A DNA stretch of 45,654 nt, from the NCBI GenBank assembly GCA_002385415.1, contig DGDL01000054.1, positions 1 through 45,654 on the forward strand, read 5' to 3'. This document shows, piece after piece, positions 25,848 through 34,074 of this stretch. The position numbers were made by a program, and so were the translations under genes. Positions within the stretch are counted from its first letter, which is position 1; each line of letters begins with the position of its first letter. The notes under the pieces are model-generated. The model made no database searches. It was given only the letters and a program-made list of their open reading frames with translations, and had not been told where the DNA came from. Origin of the DNA: Clostridiales bacterium UBA3953 (GTDB lineage: Bacteria; Bacillota; Clostridia; Oscillospirales; CAG-272).

Positions 25848-25877
25848 TTGACAAGTCCGGCACGGCGGTGGTATAAT
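25848..25877 (+). promoter_or_regulatory. Sigma-A promoter for pgsA
   Basis: Perfect TTGACA (25848-25853), 18-base spacer, perfect TATAAT (25872-25877). The leader before pgsA is only about 20 bases. Its -35 begins 10 bases past the spoVAF stop. Confidence 0.75.
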
Positions 25878-25905
25878 ATGAAAAACTGCCGCGAGGTATG
25901 TAAAA

Positions 25906-26493
25906 ATGAAGCTCAATCTGCCGAACAAGCTCACGGTTTTTCGCATAGCGATGGTTCCCGTCTGCATGTTCTTCATCGTCTTCACCGGTATCCCCGACCT
26001 GTGGGCGCGCATTGTTGCCGCGGCGATTTTCATTGTCACTGCTGCGACCGACATGCTTGACGGAATGATTGCCCGAAAATACAACCTGGTGACCGATTTC
26101 GGCAAGTTTCTCGACCCGGTAGCCGACAAGATGCTTATAATCGGCACGATGCTCGCACTTATAATCAGAAACGGCACCGCAGCCGACAACACCGTATTTG
26201 TGCATGTGATGATTTGGGTGCTTTTTGTGGTTGTCGTGCGCGAGCTTGCCGTCACCTCGCTGCGGATGATAGCCGCCGCTTCGTCCGAAAAAGCCGTTAT
26301 TGCGGCAGCATGGCCGGGCAAAGTTAAGACAGTTACCCAGACGCTCGGCGTCATAGTTATGATACTCGAGCCTGTTATAATACCCGGCTCCGGCTTTGTT
26401 GCCAGCTATATAATGCTTGCTCTTATACTGATTTCAACGGCGGTTTCGGGCGCTCTATATTTCGGAGCCTATAAAAACTTCCTGAAACAGTGA
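25906..26493 (+). CDS. pgsA: CDP-diacylglycerol-glycerol-3-phosphate 3-phosphatidyltransferase
   Basis: PgsA makes phosphatidylglycerol phosphate, the committed step to anionic phospholipids. The 195-residue membrane protein starts MKLNLPNKLTVFRI, the typical amphipathic lead, and contains the complete CDP-alcohol phosphotransferase motif D-x2-D-G-x2-A-R-x8-G-x3-D-x3-D as DMLDGMIARKYNLVTDFGKF then LDPVADK. About five membrane helices follow. It is transcribed with the mnmM-like gene 3 bases downstream. Confidence 0.95.
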   Translation: MKLNLPNKLTVFRIAMVPVCMFFIVFTGIPDLWARIVAAAIFIVTAATDMLDGMIARKYNLVTDFGKFLDPVADKMLIIGTMLALIIRNGTAADNTVFVHVMIWVLFVVVVRELAVTSLRMIAAASSEKAVIAAAWPGKVKTVTQTLGVIVMILEPVIIPGSGFVASYIMLALILISTAVSGALYFGAYKNFLKQ

Positions 26494-26496
26494 TAT

Positions 26497-27051
26497 ATGT
26501 TCAATTTAAACAAGCTGCAAAAGACGATACTGGCTGAACATGTGAGGCACGGCGGCACTGCGGTAGACTTCACGATGGGCAACGGTCACGATACGCGCTG
26601 GCTGTCGGACGCAGTCGGCCCGACCGGACATGTATACGCATTTGACGTGCAGCCGTTGGCGCTCGAGCGGACGCGCGCGCTGCTCCAGTCGTCCGGCTGC
26701 GCGCCGAACTACACGCTTATACTCGACTCGCACGAAAATGTGCTCGACTATGTCACCGGCCCGATATGTGCCGGTGTGTTCAACCTTGGCTACCTGCCCG
26801 GCTCCAACAAGCAAGTCACAACAATGCGCCCGTCCACACTCAAGGCGGTGAGGGCGGCGGTGCAGCTGCTTGACCGCGGCGGGATGCTGCTCATAGTCGC
26901 ATATCCCGGCCATCCGGAAGGCAAAGACGAAGGCTTGATGCTTGACGAAGAGCTGGCGAAATATGACCGAAAGCAGTTTACGGTGTCAAAATTTCGTATT
27001 ATCAACTCTCCCACGGCGCCATACTTTTTTTGCGTGGTGAAAAATCCATAA
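26497..27051 (+). CDS. mnmM: SAM-dependent methyltransferase, YtqB/MnmM type
   Basis: A 184-residue class I methyltransferase. The SAM loop is AVDFTMGNGHDTRWLSD, followed by the acidic strand VYAFDVQPLALERTRALL. The family-specific NLGYLPGSNKQVTTMRPSTLKA and VAYPGHPEGKDE segments match the 'rRNA methylase' family PF06962. A Bacillus member, YtqB, is the tRNA MnmM enzyme that methylates nm5s2U at the wobble position. It follows pgsA at 3 bases, so translation is probably coupled, and it ends at a strong terminator. The family is sure; the tRNA role is inferred from Bacillus. Confidence 0.83.
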   Translation: MFNLNKLQKTILAEHVRHGGTAVDFTMGNGHDTRWLSDAVGPTGHVYAFDVQPLALERTRALLQSSGCAPNYTLILDSHENVLDYVTGPICAGVFNLGYLPGSNKQVTTMRPSTLKAVRAAVQLLDRGGMLLIVAYPGHPEGKDEGLMLDEELAKYDRKQFTVSKFRIINSPTAPYFFCVVKNP

Positions 27052-27083
27052 AGCCGCAGCACCAGCGCTGCGGCTTGTTTTTT
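27051..27083 (+). terminator. Intrinsic terminator of pgsA-mnmM
   Basis: 10-bp stem AAGCCGCAGC / GCTGCGGCTT (27051-27060, 27067-27076) followed by TGTTTTTT. Confidence 0.9.
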
Positions 27084-27217
27084 GCAGAAAACGCCCCTGT
27101 TTTTATGCCCGAAAACTTTAATCAAGCGTTGTGCTTGATAACGGTCGTACTCAAGCGCAAATATGCCGCTTTGGGATTTTCCCTCCGGCAAAATGCGGCT
27201 TTACCTGCATCCTGTCC

Positions 27218-27246
27218 TTGACAACTGTATACGCTCTGTTTATAAT
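27218..27246 (+). promoter_or_regulatory. Consensus promoter of the GH2 gene
   Basis: TTGACA (27218-27223), exactly 17 bases, TATAAT (27241-27246), followed by GGAGAGG and ATG 27280. It argues against the longer reading frame that begins at 27163. Confidence 0.85.
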
Positions 27247-27279
27247 ATGTGTAATTTCAATGAACGGAGAGGTTTGTAT

Positions 27280-29718
27280 ATGGTTATTATACCGCTTGAC
27301 GGCGAGTGGCGCATTAAGTACTCAAGCGGACAGCGCGGCGGTCATTCAACCTGGCCGCGCAGTCAGAGATTTTTGCCCGACTATCCCGCTACGGTTCCGG
27401 GCACTGTGCAAGAAGCGATGCAGCATATAACGGGCGATCCCGCACTCGGCCGCAACGTGCTTGCGGCGCGCTGGATTGAGGAGATGATTTGGAACTACAC
27501 GCGCACCTTCACGCTGACAGACGAGCAGGCCAAAATGCGTGCCCGCGTGGTGTTCGAGGGGCTTGATTTGACCGCGACGGTCTATGTCAACGGCAAAAAA
27601 GTCGGAGAACACAACAACTTTTACACTCCCTGCAGGCTGGATATAACCGACGCCGTGCACGAGGGTGAAAATACTATAACAGTAGTTATCGACTCCGGTC
27701 TGTTTTACGCAGGCAGAAAGTCAATTGAGGGACTTGCCGGCGAGTGGGAGCCGAACAACCAGCTCACCCACCGCATGTGGCTGAGAAAACCCCAGTCATC
27801 TTTTGAGTGGGACTGGTCTCCACGCCTTGTCAACGTCGGCATATATAAATCATGTTACATAGAGCTTACCGGCGGCATATTTACCGACGAGTCGGCTATT
27901 TTTGCCACGCTCTCGGACGACTATACCGAGGGCAGGCTCCGCATCCGCCAGTTTATCACTTCGACCGAAGCCGAACTGCCCTATACCATGACCGCACGCG
28001 TGCTTGAAACCGGCGATACGGCGACGGTGAGCGGCAAAGCGCCGGCAGGACAGTCACCGGTTGAGCTCAATCTTAAAGTTAGCAAGCCCGAGCTTTGGTA
28101 TCCGCGCGGCTACGGCAACCAGAAACTTTACACTGTGCAGCTCACGCTCTCCCAACCGGGCACAGACGATATTGTTATAACCAAAAAGACCGGATTTCGT
28201 CATGTCGTCGTCGACCAGTCGCCCCATCCGGAGGAAGGCAACTATTTTACGGTTGTTGTAAACGGTATCAAAGTGTTCTGCAAGGGCGGCAACATGGTCC
28301 CCGCCGACATTATCTTCTCCAAACTGACCCGCGATGTTTACGAAACACTAATCGATCGCGCCCTGGAAGCCAACTTCAACATGCTTCGCGTTTGGGGCGG
28401 CGGGATTTATGAAACCGACGATTTTTACGAACTTTGCGACGAGCACGGCATAATGGTTTGGCAGGACTTTATCGGCGCCTGCGCCTGCTATCCAGGTTAT
28501 GACGACGAGTTTTATCAGAACTACCGCGCCGAGATTATCTATACTGTGCGCCGACTCTCGCGGTTCCCTTCGCTCGTTATATACGCCGGCAACAACGAAA
28601 TAATGTGGCTTGTGGGCGGTTATGGCGGAAAACATTATCCCGACGCCGTACTTTATCACTATCTGATACCCAAAGTGCTGCATGCCGAGGGCGAATACCG
28701 CTATTATCAGCCGTCCAGCCCATACTCGTTTGACGGCAGCGACGACAACAGCGACACAGTCGGCGACCAGCACCCGTGGTTCATCGGGTTTGGCGACCGC
28801 GACTATTTCAAATACCGCACAAAAGTCAGCCGTTTCCCGAACGAAGGCGGCATGCTCGGGCCGACAAGCCTGCCCAATATGATGGCGTGCTTTTCCGAAG
28901 GACAGGACTTTTTGCACAGCTTTGATTGGGAGCTGCACGACAACTCTATTGGGCACTGGGACAACTGCTCGCCTGACCTGATGCTTGAAGAAAAGCTTGG
29001 CATGACGACCGACGGCATGAGCGTGCGCGACTATACCTACTACGGCGGATTCTGTCAGGGTGAAGCGCTTACCGAGTATATTCTCAACTTCCGCCGCCGC
29101 ATGTTCAGCTCGTCATCGGCGATATTCTGGATGTACAACGACTGCTGGCCAGCGACGAGAAGCTGGACAATTGTCGATTATCTGCGCAACCGCACGCCCT
29201 CGTTCTGCCCTGTCAAGCGCGCATTTGCGCCGGTTGCAGTTGACATAGTGCGCGAGGAGGACGGCAGCTTTACGGTTTACGGCATCAGCGAGCGACTTGT
29301 CGAGCTTTCCGCATCGCTTGAGTACGGCGCGTTTACGCCGGACGGCAAATATGAGACGCACAAACTCGAGGTCACGCTTGCGCCCAATGCCTCTACAAAA
29401 CTTGCGACATTCAAGCTCCCCGGCGATGGCTGGATACCTTATGCCGAGCTTGCCGCCGAAGGCGAGCCGCTCGCACGCCGCAGGCATATAGACAAACCTT
29501 ACGGCGAACTCGGCCTGAAAAAAGCGACCATCAAAGTCGAGCGCGTCGGCACCAAAGCCATATACACCGCCGACAAGTTTACGATGGGCGTTTGTATCGA
29601 CCTGGACGGCGACACGCCGATAGGCGACAACTTCTTCGACCTATTCCCCGGCAAGCCTTATGAGGTAGAACTTGCCGGAAAATCCGGCGATGTGCTTTAC
29701 GCATATCCGGCAGAGTAA
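27280..29718 (+). CDS. Glycoside hydrolase family 2, beta-mannosidase type
   Basis: An 812-residue cytosolic enzyme that likely removes beta-mannose from the non-reducing end of mannans or N-glycan cores. It starts MVIIPLDGEWRIKY, with the N-terminal jelly-roll (ATVPGTVQEAM, VFEGLDLTATVYVNGKKVGEHNN, RKPQSSFEWDWSPRLVNVGIYKS), an Ig-like domain, then the TIM barrel (FNMLRVWGGGIYETDDFYELCDEHGIMVWQDFIGACACYP). The acid/base is Glu440 in YAGNNEIMW, and the likely nucleophile is Glu522 in FPNEGGML. The 'WGGGIYE' and 'GNNE' forms are the mannosidase branch of GH2. There is no signal peptide, so it works on imported oligosaccharides. It is monocistronic with its own promoter and terminator. Confidence 0.9.
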   Translation: MVIIPLDGEWRIKYSSGQRGGHSTWPRSQRFLPDYPATVPGTVQEAMQHITGDPALGRNVLAARWIEEMIWNYTRTFTLTDEQAKMRARVVFEGLDLTATVYVNGKKVGEHNNFYTPCRLDITDAVHEGENTITVVIDSGLFYAGRKSIEGLAGEWEPNNQLTHRMWLRKPQSSFEWDWSPRLVNVGIYKSCYIELTGGIFTDESAIFATLSDDYTEGRLRIRQFITSTEAELPYTMTARVLETGDTATVSGKAPAGQSPVELNLKVSKPELWYPRGYGNQKLYTVQLTLSQPGTDDIVITKKTGFRHVVVDQSPHPEEGNYFTVVVNGIKVFCKGGNMVPADIIFSKLTRDVYETLIDRALEANFNMLRVWGGGIYETDDFYELCDEHGIMVWQDFIGACACYPGYDDEFYQNYRAEIIYTVRRLSRFPSLVIYAGNNEIMWLVGGYGGKHYPDAVLYHYLIPKVLHAEGEYRYYQPSSPYSFDGSDDNSDTVGDQHPWFIGFGDRDYFKYRTKVSRFPNEGGMLGPTSLPNMMACFSEGQDFLHSFDWELHDNSIGHWDNCSPDLMLEEKLGMTTDGMSVRDYTYYGGFCQGEALTEYILNFRRRMFSSSSAIFWMYNDCWPATRSWTIVDYLRNRTPSFCPVKRAFAPVAVDIVREEDGSFTVYGISERLVELSASLEYGAFTPDGKYETHKLEVTLAPNASTKLATFKLPGDGWIPYAELAAEGEPLARRRHIDKPYGELGLKKATIKVERVGTKAIYTADKFTMGVCIDLDGDTPIGDNFFDLFPGKPYEVELAGKSGDVLYAYPAE

Positions 29719-29757
29719 ATATATCCCTATAAATATAGCGGTTTAGACCGTAAAATA

Positions 29758-29791
29758 AAGTCCGTATTCCCAAGCGGAGTACGGACTTTTT
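29758..29791 (+). terminator. Intrinsic terminator of the GH2 gene
   Basis: AAGTCCGTATTCC / GGAGTACGGACTT stem (29758-29788) with one mismatch, followed by TTT. Confidence 0.85.
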
Positions 29792-30187
29792 ATGTGTATA
29801 GACGAATAGTCGCCACTATTGCGTAAATTATGCGAGGTTTCGCTTCATATCGTGCGCCTGTAAGCCTTGTACATTGAGTAGCGCGTCAAGCTTCTAAACA
29901 CTGACTGTTCTCAGCTACACACTGCCGGCAAAGCATTGCAGTCTAAAAGGCTTTGGCTGCCTTGCGGCACAGCTTGTTTCGCACTTCGGTATTTATCTTG
30001 CCTCTCTTTGAGATGGCGGAGTTATATTTTCCTTTGTTATTATGTCTTTGTATACAAAGCTTTATTATCTTTTCGCTTTTCTCGGCAGAGATGACACCGC
30101 TTGTTTCGTCCTGCTATCGACGGGTATGCAACAAGCGCTTTAATTTAATAGCACATTTCAGCTTGCTCGCCGGTTTCTGTTCGCGTT
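29792..30187. other. Gene-poor stretch with a perfect palindrome
   Basis: No convincing gene. A rightward frame (29953-30198) runs into the next gene and looks random. A 54-codon leftward frame in the middle (Lys/Arg-rich, with SAISKRGKINTEVRNKL) has no start codon or ribosome site and could be a remnant. A perfect 14-bp palindrome CTTTGTATACAAAG lies at 30046-30059. Confidence 0.4.
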
Positions 30188-31606
30188 TTAGAATCTGAAA
30201 TAGATAAACGGGTTATATGAACCGATTGCAAGCTCTATCACACATGGCAAGAGAGCTCCGACGGCGGCTACATCGGTTAAAATCGCGCCGATACGCAAAC
30301 CCTCCAGCTTCTTTTTCAGCAGCTTTGATACCGGCGCCGAGAGCACCACGGCAATGGCAAACATCAAAATAAACTGCACGCCGAATCCGGACCGCTGCAG
30401 GACAATCGAGGCGGGAATCTCCGCACCGCCGAGACCGTAGCCGCCCACCATAGCACCAGTTATCTCGGCTATCATCCCAAGGTTTTCAGCTCTGAAGACC
30501 ACCCAGCCGAAAATAACGCAGGCCATGGTGTAAATGTGCCCTATCGCCGGGATTCTCGCAATATATTTGCCCCAAACCAGTCTTTCAAACACGAGTATCG
30601 CGCAATAGTAAAACCCCCATATAACGAAGTTTATGCTCGCGCCGTGCCAAAGCCCCGTGCACGACCACACAACAAGCATATTGAGCATCCATCGCGGTCT
30701 TGAAACTCGATTGCCGCCGAGCGGGATGTAGACGTAATCTCTGAAAAACGTGGAGAGCGATATGTGCCATCTTCGCCAAAACTCGGTGACCGATTTTGAT
30801 ATGTAGGGGTAATCGAAGTTTTCGAGGTAGTGGAACCCCATCATCCTGCCCATGCCTATGGCCATATCCGAGTAGCCCGAGAAGTCATAATAGATCTGCA
30901 TTGTGTAAGCAAGCATGGCGACCCATGCGCCGACTATGCCGTAGTCGGCGGCAGAGTGGCTCAAAATACCGTCGGCAACCTCTGCCATGGTGTTCGCAAT
31001 AAGCACCTTTTTAGCAAGGCCGGAGATAAACCGCCGCATGCCCTCGGCAAACTCGTCGAGCGTCTCACGCCTGTCAACCAGCTCGTCCGCGATTGTTTGG
31101 TATCTTACAATCGGGCCTGCGATAAGCTGCGGGAAACCGGAGAGATATGCGCCGAGCATAAATATGTCTTTTTGCACCTCGACGTCCCCTCTGTAAACGT
31201 CAATTACATACGAGAGGATTTGAAAGGTGTAAAAAGAAATTCCTATAGGCAGGGCGATATTCGGGACCGGTATCACGAGCCCCGTCACCGCATTTATGCA
31301 CTCAACAAAAAAGCCGGCATATTTGAAAATTCCGATAAGAAGCAGATTCAGCGCGGTGTCGGCTGCCATATATGCTTTCGCTCTTATGCTGCGCCGCTCT
31401 TCGGCTGCTATCAGCCTCGCGAAAACATAGTTGAAGCAGATTGAAAATATCATGAGAAAGATATACAGCGGCTCGCCCCACGCATAAAAGACAAGCGAGA
31501 ACACAAGCAGCACTATGTTTCTCGCATACCGCTTCCTGAAGGCAAAGTACACAATAAAAAACAGCGGCAAAAACATAAACAGAAACGGCAAACTTGAAAA
31601 AAGCAT
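30188..31606 (-). CDS. MBOAT-family O-acyltransferase (AlgI/DltB-like)
   Basis: A 472-residue multi-pass membrane protein. It shows the AlgI-type start FSSLPFLFMFLPLFFIVYF, LPIGISFYTFQILSYVIDVYRGD, FPQLIAGPIVRY, YYDFSGYSDMAIGMGRMMGFHYLENFDYPYISKSVTEFWRRWHISLSTFFRDYVYIPLGGNR as a split central block, and the catalytic histidine in GLWHGASINFVIWG at about 320. Such proteins pass acetyl groups across the membrane onto extracellular polysaccharide. It lies 12 bases behind the DHHW gene, its expected partner, so the two form an acetylation operon. Confidence 0.92.
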   Translation of the reverse strand: MLFSSLPFLFMFLPLFFIVYFAFRKRYARNIVLLVFSLVFYAWGEPLYIFLMIFSICFNYVFARLIAAEERRSIRAKAYMAADTALNLLLIGIFKYAGFFVECINAVTGLVIPVPNIALPIGISFYTFQILSYVIDVYRGDVEVQKDIFMLGAYLSGFPQLIAGPIVRYQTIADELVDRRETLDEFAEGMRRFISGLAKKVLIANTMAEVADGILSHSAADYGIVGAWVAMLAYTMQIYYDFSGYSDMAIGMGRMMGFHYLENFDYPYISKSVTEFWRRWHISLSTFFRDYVYIPLGGNRVSRPRWMLNMLVVWSCTGLWHGASINFVIWGFYYCAILVFERLVWGKYIARIPAIGHIYTMACVIFGWVVFRAENLGMIAEITGAMVGGYGLGGAEIPASIVLQRSGFGVQFILMFAIAVVLSAPVSKLLKKKLEGLRIGAILTDVAAVGALLPCVIELAIGSYNPFIYFRF

Positions 31607-31618
31607 AGCTTTTCTCCG

Positions 31619-33037
31619 TCAGTTCAAATCTATCAAATGAAGTGTGTTGTCGTTTTGGTTGTCGAAAATACCCCTGAGCGAATATTGCATAAATAAAACG
31701 TCGGTTATCTTATGTCTTGCAATAAACTGCCGCAGGTTGCCTATCTCGTGGATGCGACGGTAGTCGAAAATATGCGTCTCGTCAAAATTTGAGCCGAGCA
31801 GCTCCGATATTCCACGCGAGTACGAGTCGGCGAGCACAAGCACGTTTCGTCCCGTCGAGTTTTTATACTTCATATACTCCGTGTAGGGATAGAAGTTGAC
31901 ATAATGGTCGGTCGACAGCTTCTTTTCGAACCTGCCTTCAAGATACTGACGCTTTTTCTCATCATAGTTATAGGGATACGAGGCTCTCAGCACATGCTCG
32001 GGCAGGTCGTAGTCGTAGAAAAAGAAAGTGTCTTTACATTCGTAATAGCCCGAAATCCTCGCATTTGTACCGAAAAATTCAGCGCCCTCTATAACGTAAA
32101 GCTCTCCGAGCGGCCGCGGCTCGGGAATCGACGAAGTGTCCTCGCGCATCATGCAAATGATGTCGCAGTAGGCCTCATACATGCCGTAGGCGTTCCAGTG
32201 ATGGTCGGTCAAAAAGAGCTTTTCGATACTTTCCTCAAGTGTGTCCACTTTAAGCCGGTCGTACTTTATATAGGGGTCAAGGAGTGAGAAAAACTCGTCC
32301 ACCTTGGGTTTAAGCGATTTTTCGACCGGAATATACTGCTCGAAATTTTCTCCGTCCTGAAACCTTGAGCAGGCATAAAAATATACTTTTACACCAAGCT
32401 CTTTGCATACCGACGCAATGTTGTTGACAAGCTCTGCCGAGTGCCTCATACGCCGGTCAATCAAGTTCGGCGAAGTCGACAAAGTCAGCGTGATAAGCGA
32501 CACTTTTCGCCCGTCGGAATACTCTGCGTCGATTACATAAAAGTTTGTGCCGCCCGAGTTTGTAATGTATCTATAGCTGTGCTTTATGATATAAGGCTTT
32601 TCTTCAACCGGTGCGGTTTCGGCTTCTGTTTCGGCCTCAGGCTCGGTTTCGGGCGCTTCGAGTATGTCCGTTGTGACAGACACCTCGATTGCTTTTTGCC
32701 CGAGATTTGAGAGAAGTTCGTTTATCGGCCTGTTCATACCGATTTTGGCGTTTTTGACCGAGGTGACGACATGTGCATAAAACGGCAGGTAGTTTATATA
32801 TGTATCCTCGATTGCGGTCTTGAGTTTTTCGATGCCGTTAAACAGCCCGGAAAGCGGCATATCGTCGTCGTAAACCTTTTGGGGCTCAATTATGTTGCCC
32901 ATTTTTTCTGTTGAGATTATGCCCAAATTGTCAAAAATCTTCAGTGCCGGCGCGACCAGCATCATTATTACAAGGAAGCCGCACGTTACAGCAAGAAAAA
33001 CTTTGTTTCTCAAATCGTTCACCCATTTTTCCGCCAT
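31619..33037 (-). CDS. DHHW / AlgJ-AlgX-like SGNH acetyltransferase partner
   Basis: A 472-residue protein with an N-terminal membrane anchor (VFLAVTCGFLVIMMLVAPAL, residues 12-31), an acidic Glu/Pro-rich spacer around 150-170, and an SGNH-like catalytic domain. The TDHHWNAYGMYEAY motif sits at about 277 (the DHHW family signature), and the nucleophile serine motif LADSYSRGISELLG at about 404. In alginate and related systems such a protein takes acetyl from an MBOAT protein and puts it on the polymer outside the cell. No ribosome site is visible close to the ATG; the nearest GGGGAG lies about 33 bases upstream inside the hairpin at 33038-33078. The MBOAT gene follows after 12 bases. Confidence 0.85.
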   Translation of the reverse strand: MAEKWVNDLRNKVFLAVTCGFLVIMMLVAPALKIFDNLGIISTEKMGNIIEPQKVYDDDMPLSGLFNGIEKLKTAIEDTYINYLPFYAHVVTSVKNAKIGMNRPINELLSNLGQKAIEVSVTTDILEAPETEPEAETEAETAPVEEKPYIIKHSYRYITNSGGTNFYVIDAEYSDGRKVSLITLTLSTSPNLIDRRMRHSAELVNNIASVCKELGVKVYFYACSRFQDGENFEQYIPVEKSLKPKVDEFFSLLDPYIKYDRLKVDTLEESIEKLFLTDHHWNAYGMYEAYCDIICMMREDTSSIPEPRPLGELYVIEGAEFFGTNARISGYYECKDTFFFYDYDLPEHVLRASYPYNYDEKKRQYLEGRFEKKLSTDHYVNFYPYTEYMKYKNSTGRNVLVLADSYSRGISELLGSNFDETHIFDYRRIHEIGNLRQFIARHKITDVLFMQYSLRGIFDNQNDNTLHLIDLN

Positions 33038-33078
33038 CGCAAAAAGAGGAGAACTTTGCTGATTCTCCCCTTTTTGCG
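33038..33078 (-). terminator. Hairpin directly before the DHHW start codon
   Basis: Inverted repeat of 16 bases with one mismatch: CGCAAAAAGaGGAGAA (33038-33053) / TTCTCCcCTTTTTGCG (33063-33078). Leftward the second arm ends CTCTTTTT, so the stem has the form of an intrinsic terminator after the CBM9 gene, and it touches the DHHW ATG. It also holds the only Shine-Dalgarno-like GGGGAG. Confidence 0.6.
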
Positions 33079-33119
33079 CTATTTACTTATCACTTTAAAT
33101 TGGGGACTCTAAATGACGT

Positions 33120-34034
33120 TTAAAACCTTCTTTTCTTTGCGAGCAGGGTGCCGCAAGCAGAGACCCCGACTAAAACTGCAGTGACAACAGCCATCATGTC
33201 ACCCGTCTGAGGAGCGGCGGGTGTTTCGGCAGGCTTCGGAGCTTCTGCCTCAGGGGTATCGCTGACCACCACCTCTTCGGCAGGCTCTTCTGCCGCGGGC
33301 TCTGCCGCCGGAGTTTCAGCAGGCTGCTCGGTGTCGCCTGCCGGTTCAGCCGAAAGCTTCAGTGTGCCCCAAACCGAGGCGTTACCCGAGGCGACGTCGG
33401 TCTCGTCGGACCAGCCGAGACAGTAGTCGCGCGTGCTGAACTCGGTACCGTCGTTGTACTGATAGTCTACGCCGATCTGCAGTCCGTCCGCGAGTTTGAC
33501 CACTTCGGGCTCGAACGCGACCTCAATGATAAATCCGGTATCGGTATTCTTGACGGCGGCTTTAATCTCCTTGCCGTATGTACCGTTTCTCGGCGATCTG
33601 GTATTGCCGTCCACGCATATTGAGAATTGATATGTTCCGGCAACATCCCACGGCGACGCCTCAGGCCGCGCATAAGTTTCGTCGATATACAGGAATATCG
33701 TGTCGTTCTTCCAGTCCTGCGCGGTGTTGGGATCGGCTTCAGTGATAGCAACCGGGTCGTTGTCGGTCACTTCAAACAAAAAGTAAATGTAGGTGTCGTC
33801 CCAAAGCGCCGAAGCAAACGCCTTTTCGACATCCGGCTCAAACTCTTTGAGGTCACCGGCTTTGACATACGCAAGCTCCTGTCTGTCGGCATTCTTCCAG
33901 ACCTCGTCTATTTCGCCATCGATGACCGGCGTACCTCTTTTCGCCGTCATTGTCTCTCCGATCGCAAACGACTGAGGGAGCATGAAAAGTGTGACAAGCA
34001 GGGTTAAAAGAATTACGGCTACAATCCTTTTCAT
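33120..34034 (-). CDS. Secreted CBM9-like protein with cell-wall sorting signal
   Basis: A 304-residue surface protein. Residues 1-24 form a signal peptide (MKRIVAVILLTLLVTLFMLPQSFA). Residues 25-220 resemble the carbohydrate-binding module 9 fold: GTPVIDGEIDEVWKNAD, ALWDDTYIYFLFEVTDNDP, DWKNDTIFLYIDET and VDYQYNDGT. A Pro/Ala/Glu spacer (about 225-272) follows. The C-terminus has PQTGD (PQTG at 275-278), a hydrophobic stretch and KKRRF, the form of an LPXTG-like sortase signal. It therefore probably sits covalently on the wall and binds sugar ends. It lies 40 bases behind the sugar-binding lipoprotein gene and 82 before the DHHW gene. Confidence 0.82.
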   Translation of the reverse strand: MKRIVAVILLTLLVTLFMLPQSFAIGETMTAKRGTPVIDGEIDEVWKNADRQELAYVKAGDLKEFEPDVEKAFASALWDDTYIYFLFEVTDNDPVAITEADPNTAQDWKNDTIFLYIDETYARPEASPWDVAGTYQFSICVDGNTRSPRNGTYGKEIKAAVKNTDTGFIIEVAFEPEVVKLADGLQIGVDYQYNDGTEFSTRDYCLGWSDETDVASGNASVWGTLKLSAEPAGDTEQPAETPAAEPAAEEPAEEVVVSDTPEAEAPKPAETPAAPQTGDMMAVVTAVLVGVSACGTLLAKKRRF

Positions 34035-34074
34035 AGCAAACTCTCCCGTTTTATTTAAATTTTTAAATTGCTTT

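Noticed and set aside
27163..27279. Longer start for the GH2 gene
   Set aside because: A perfect promoter lies at 27218-27246 inside this part, and GGAGAGG precedes ATG 27280, so translation must start there.
29953..30198. 81-codon rightward frame before the MBOAT gene
   Set aside because: It runs into the opposite-strand MBOAT end, has no ribosome site and no recognisable sequence.
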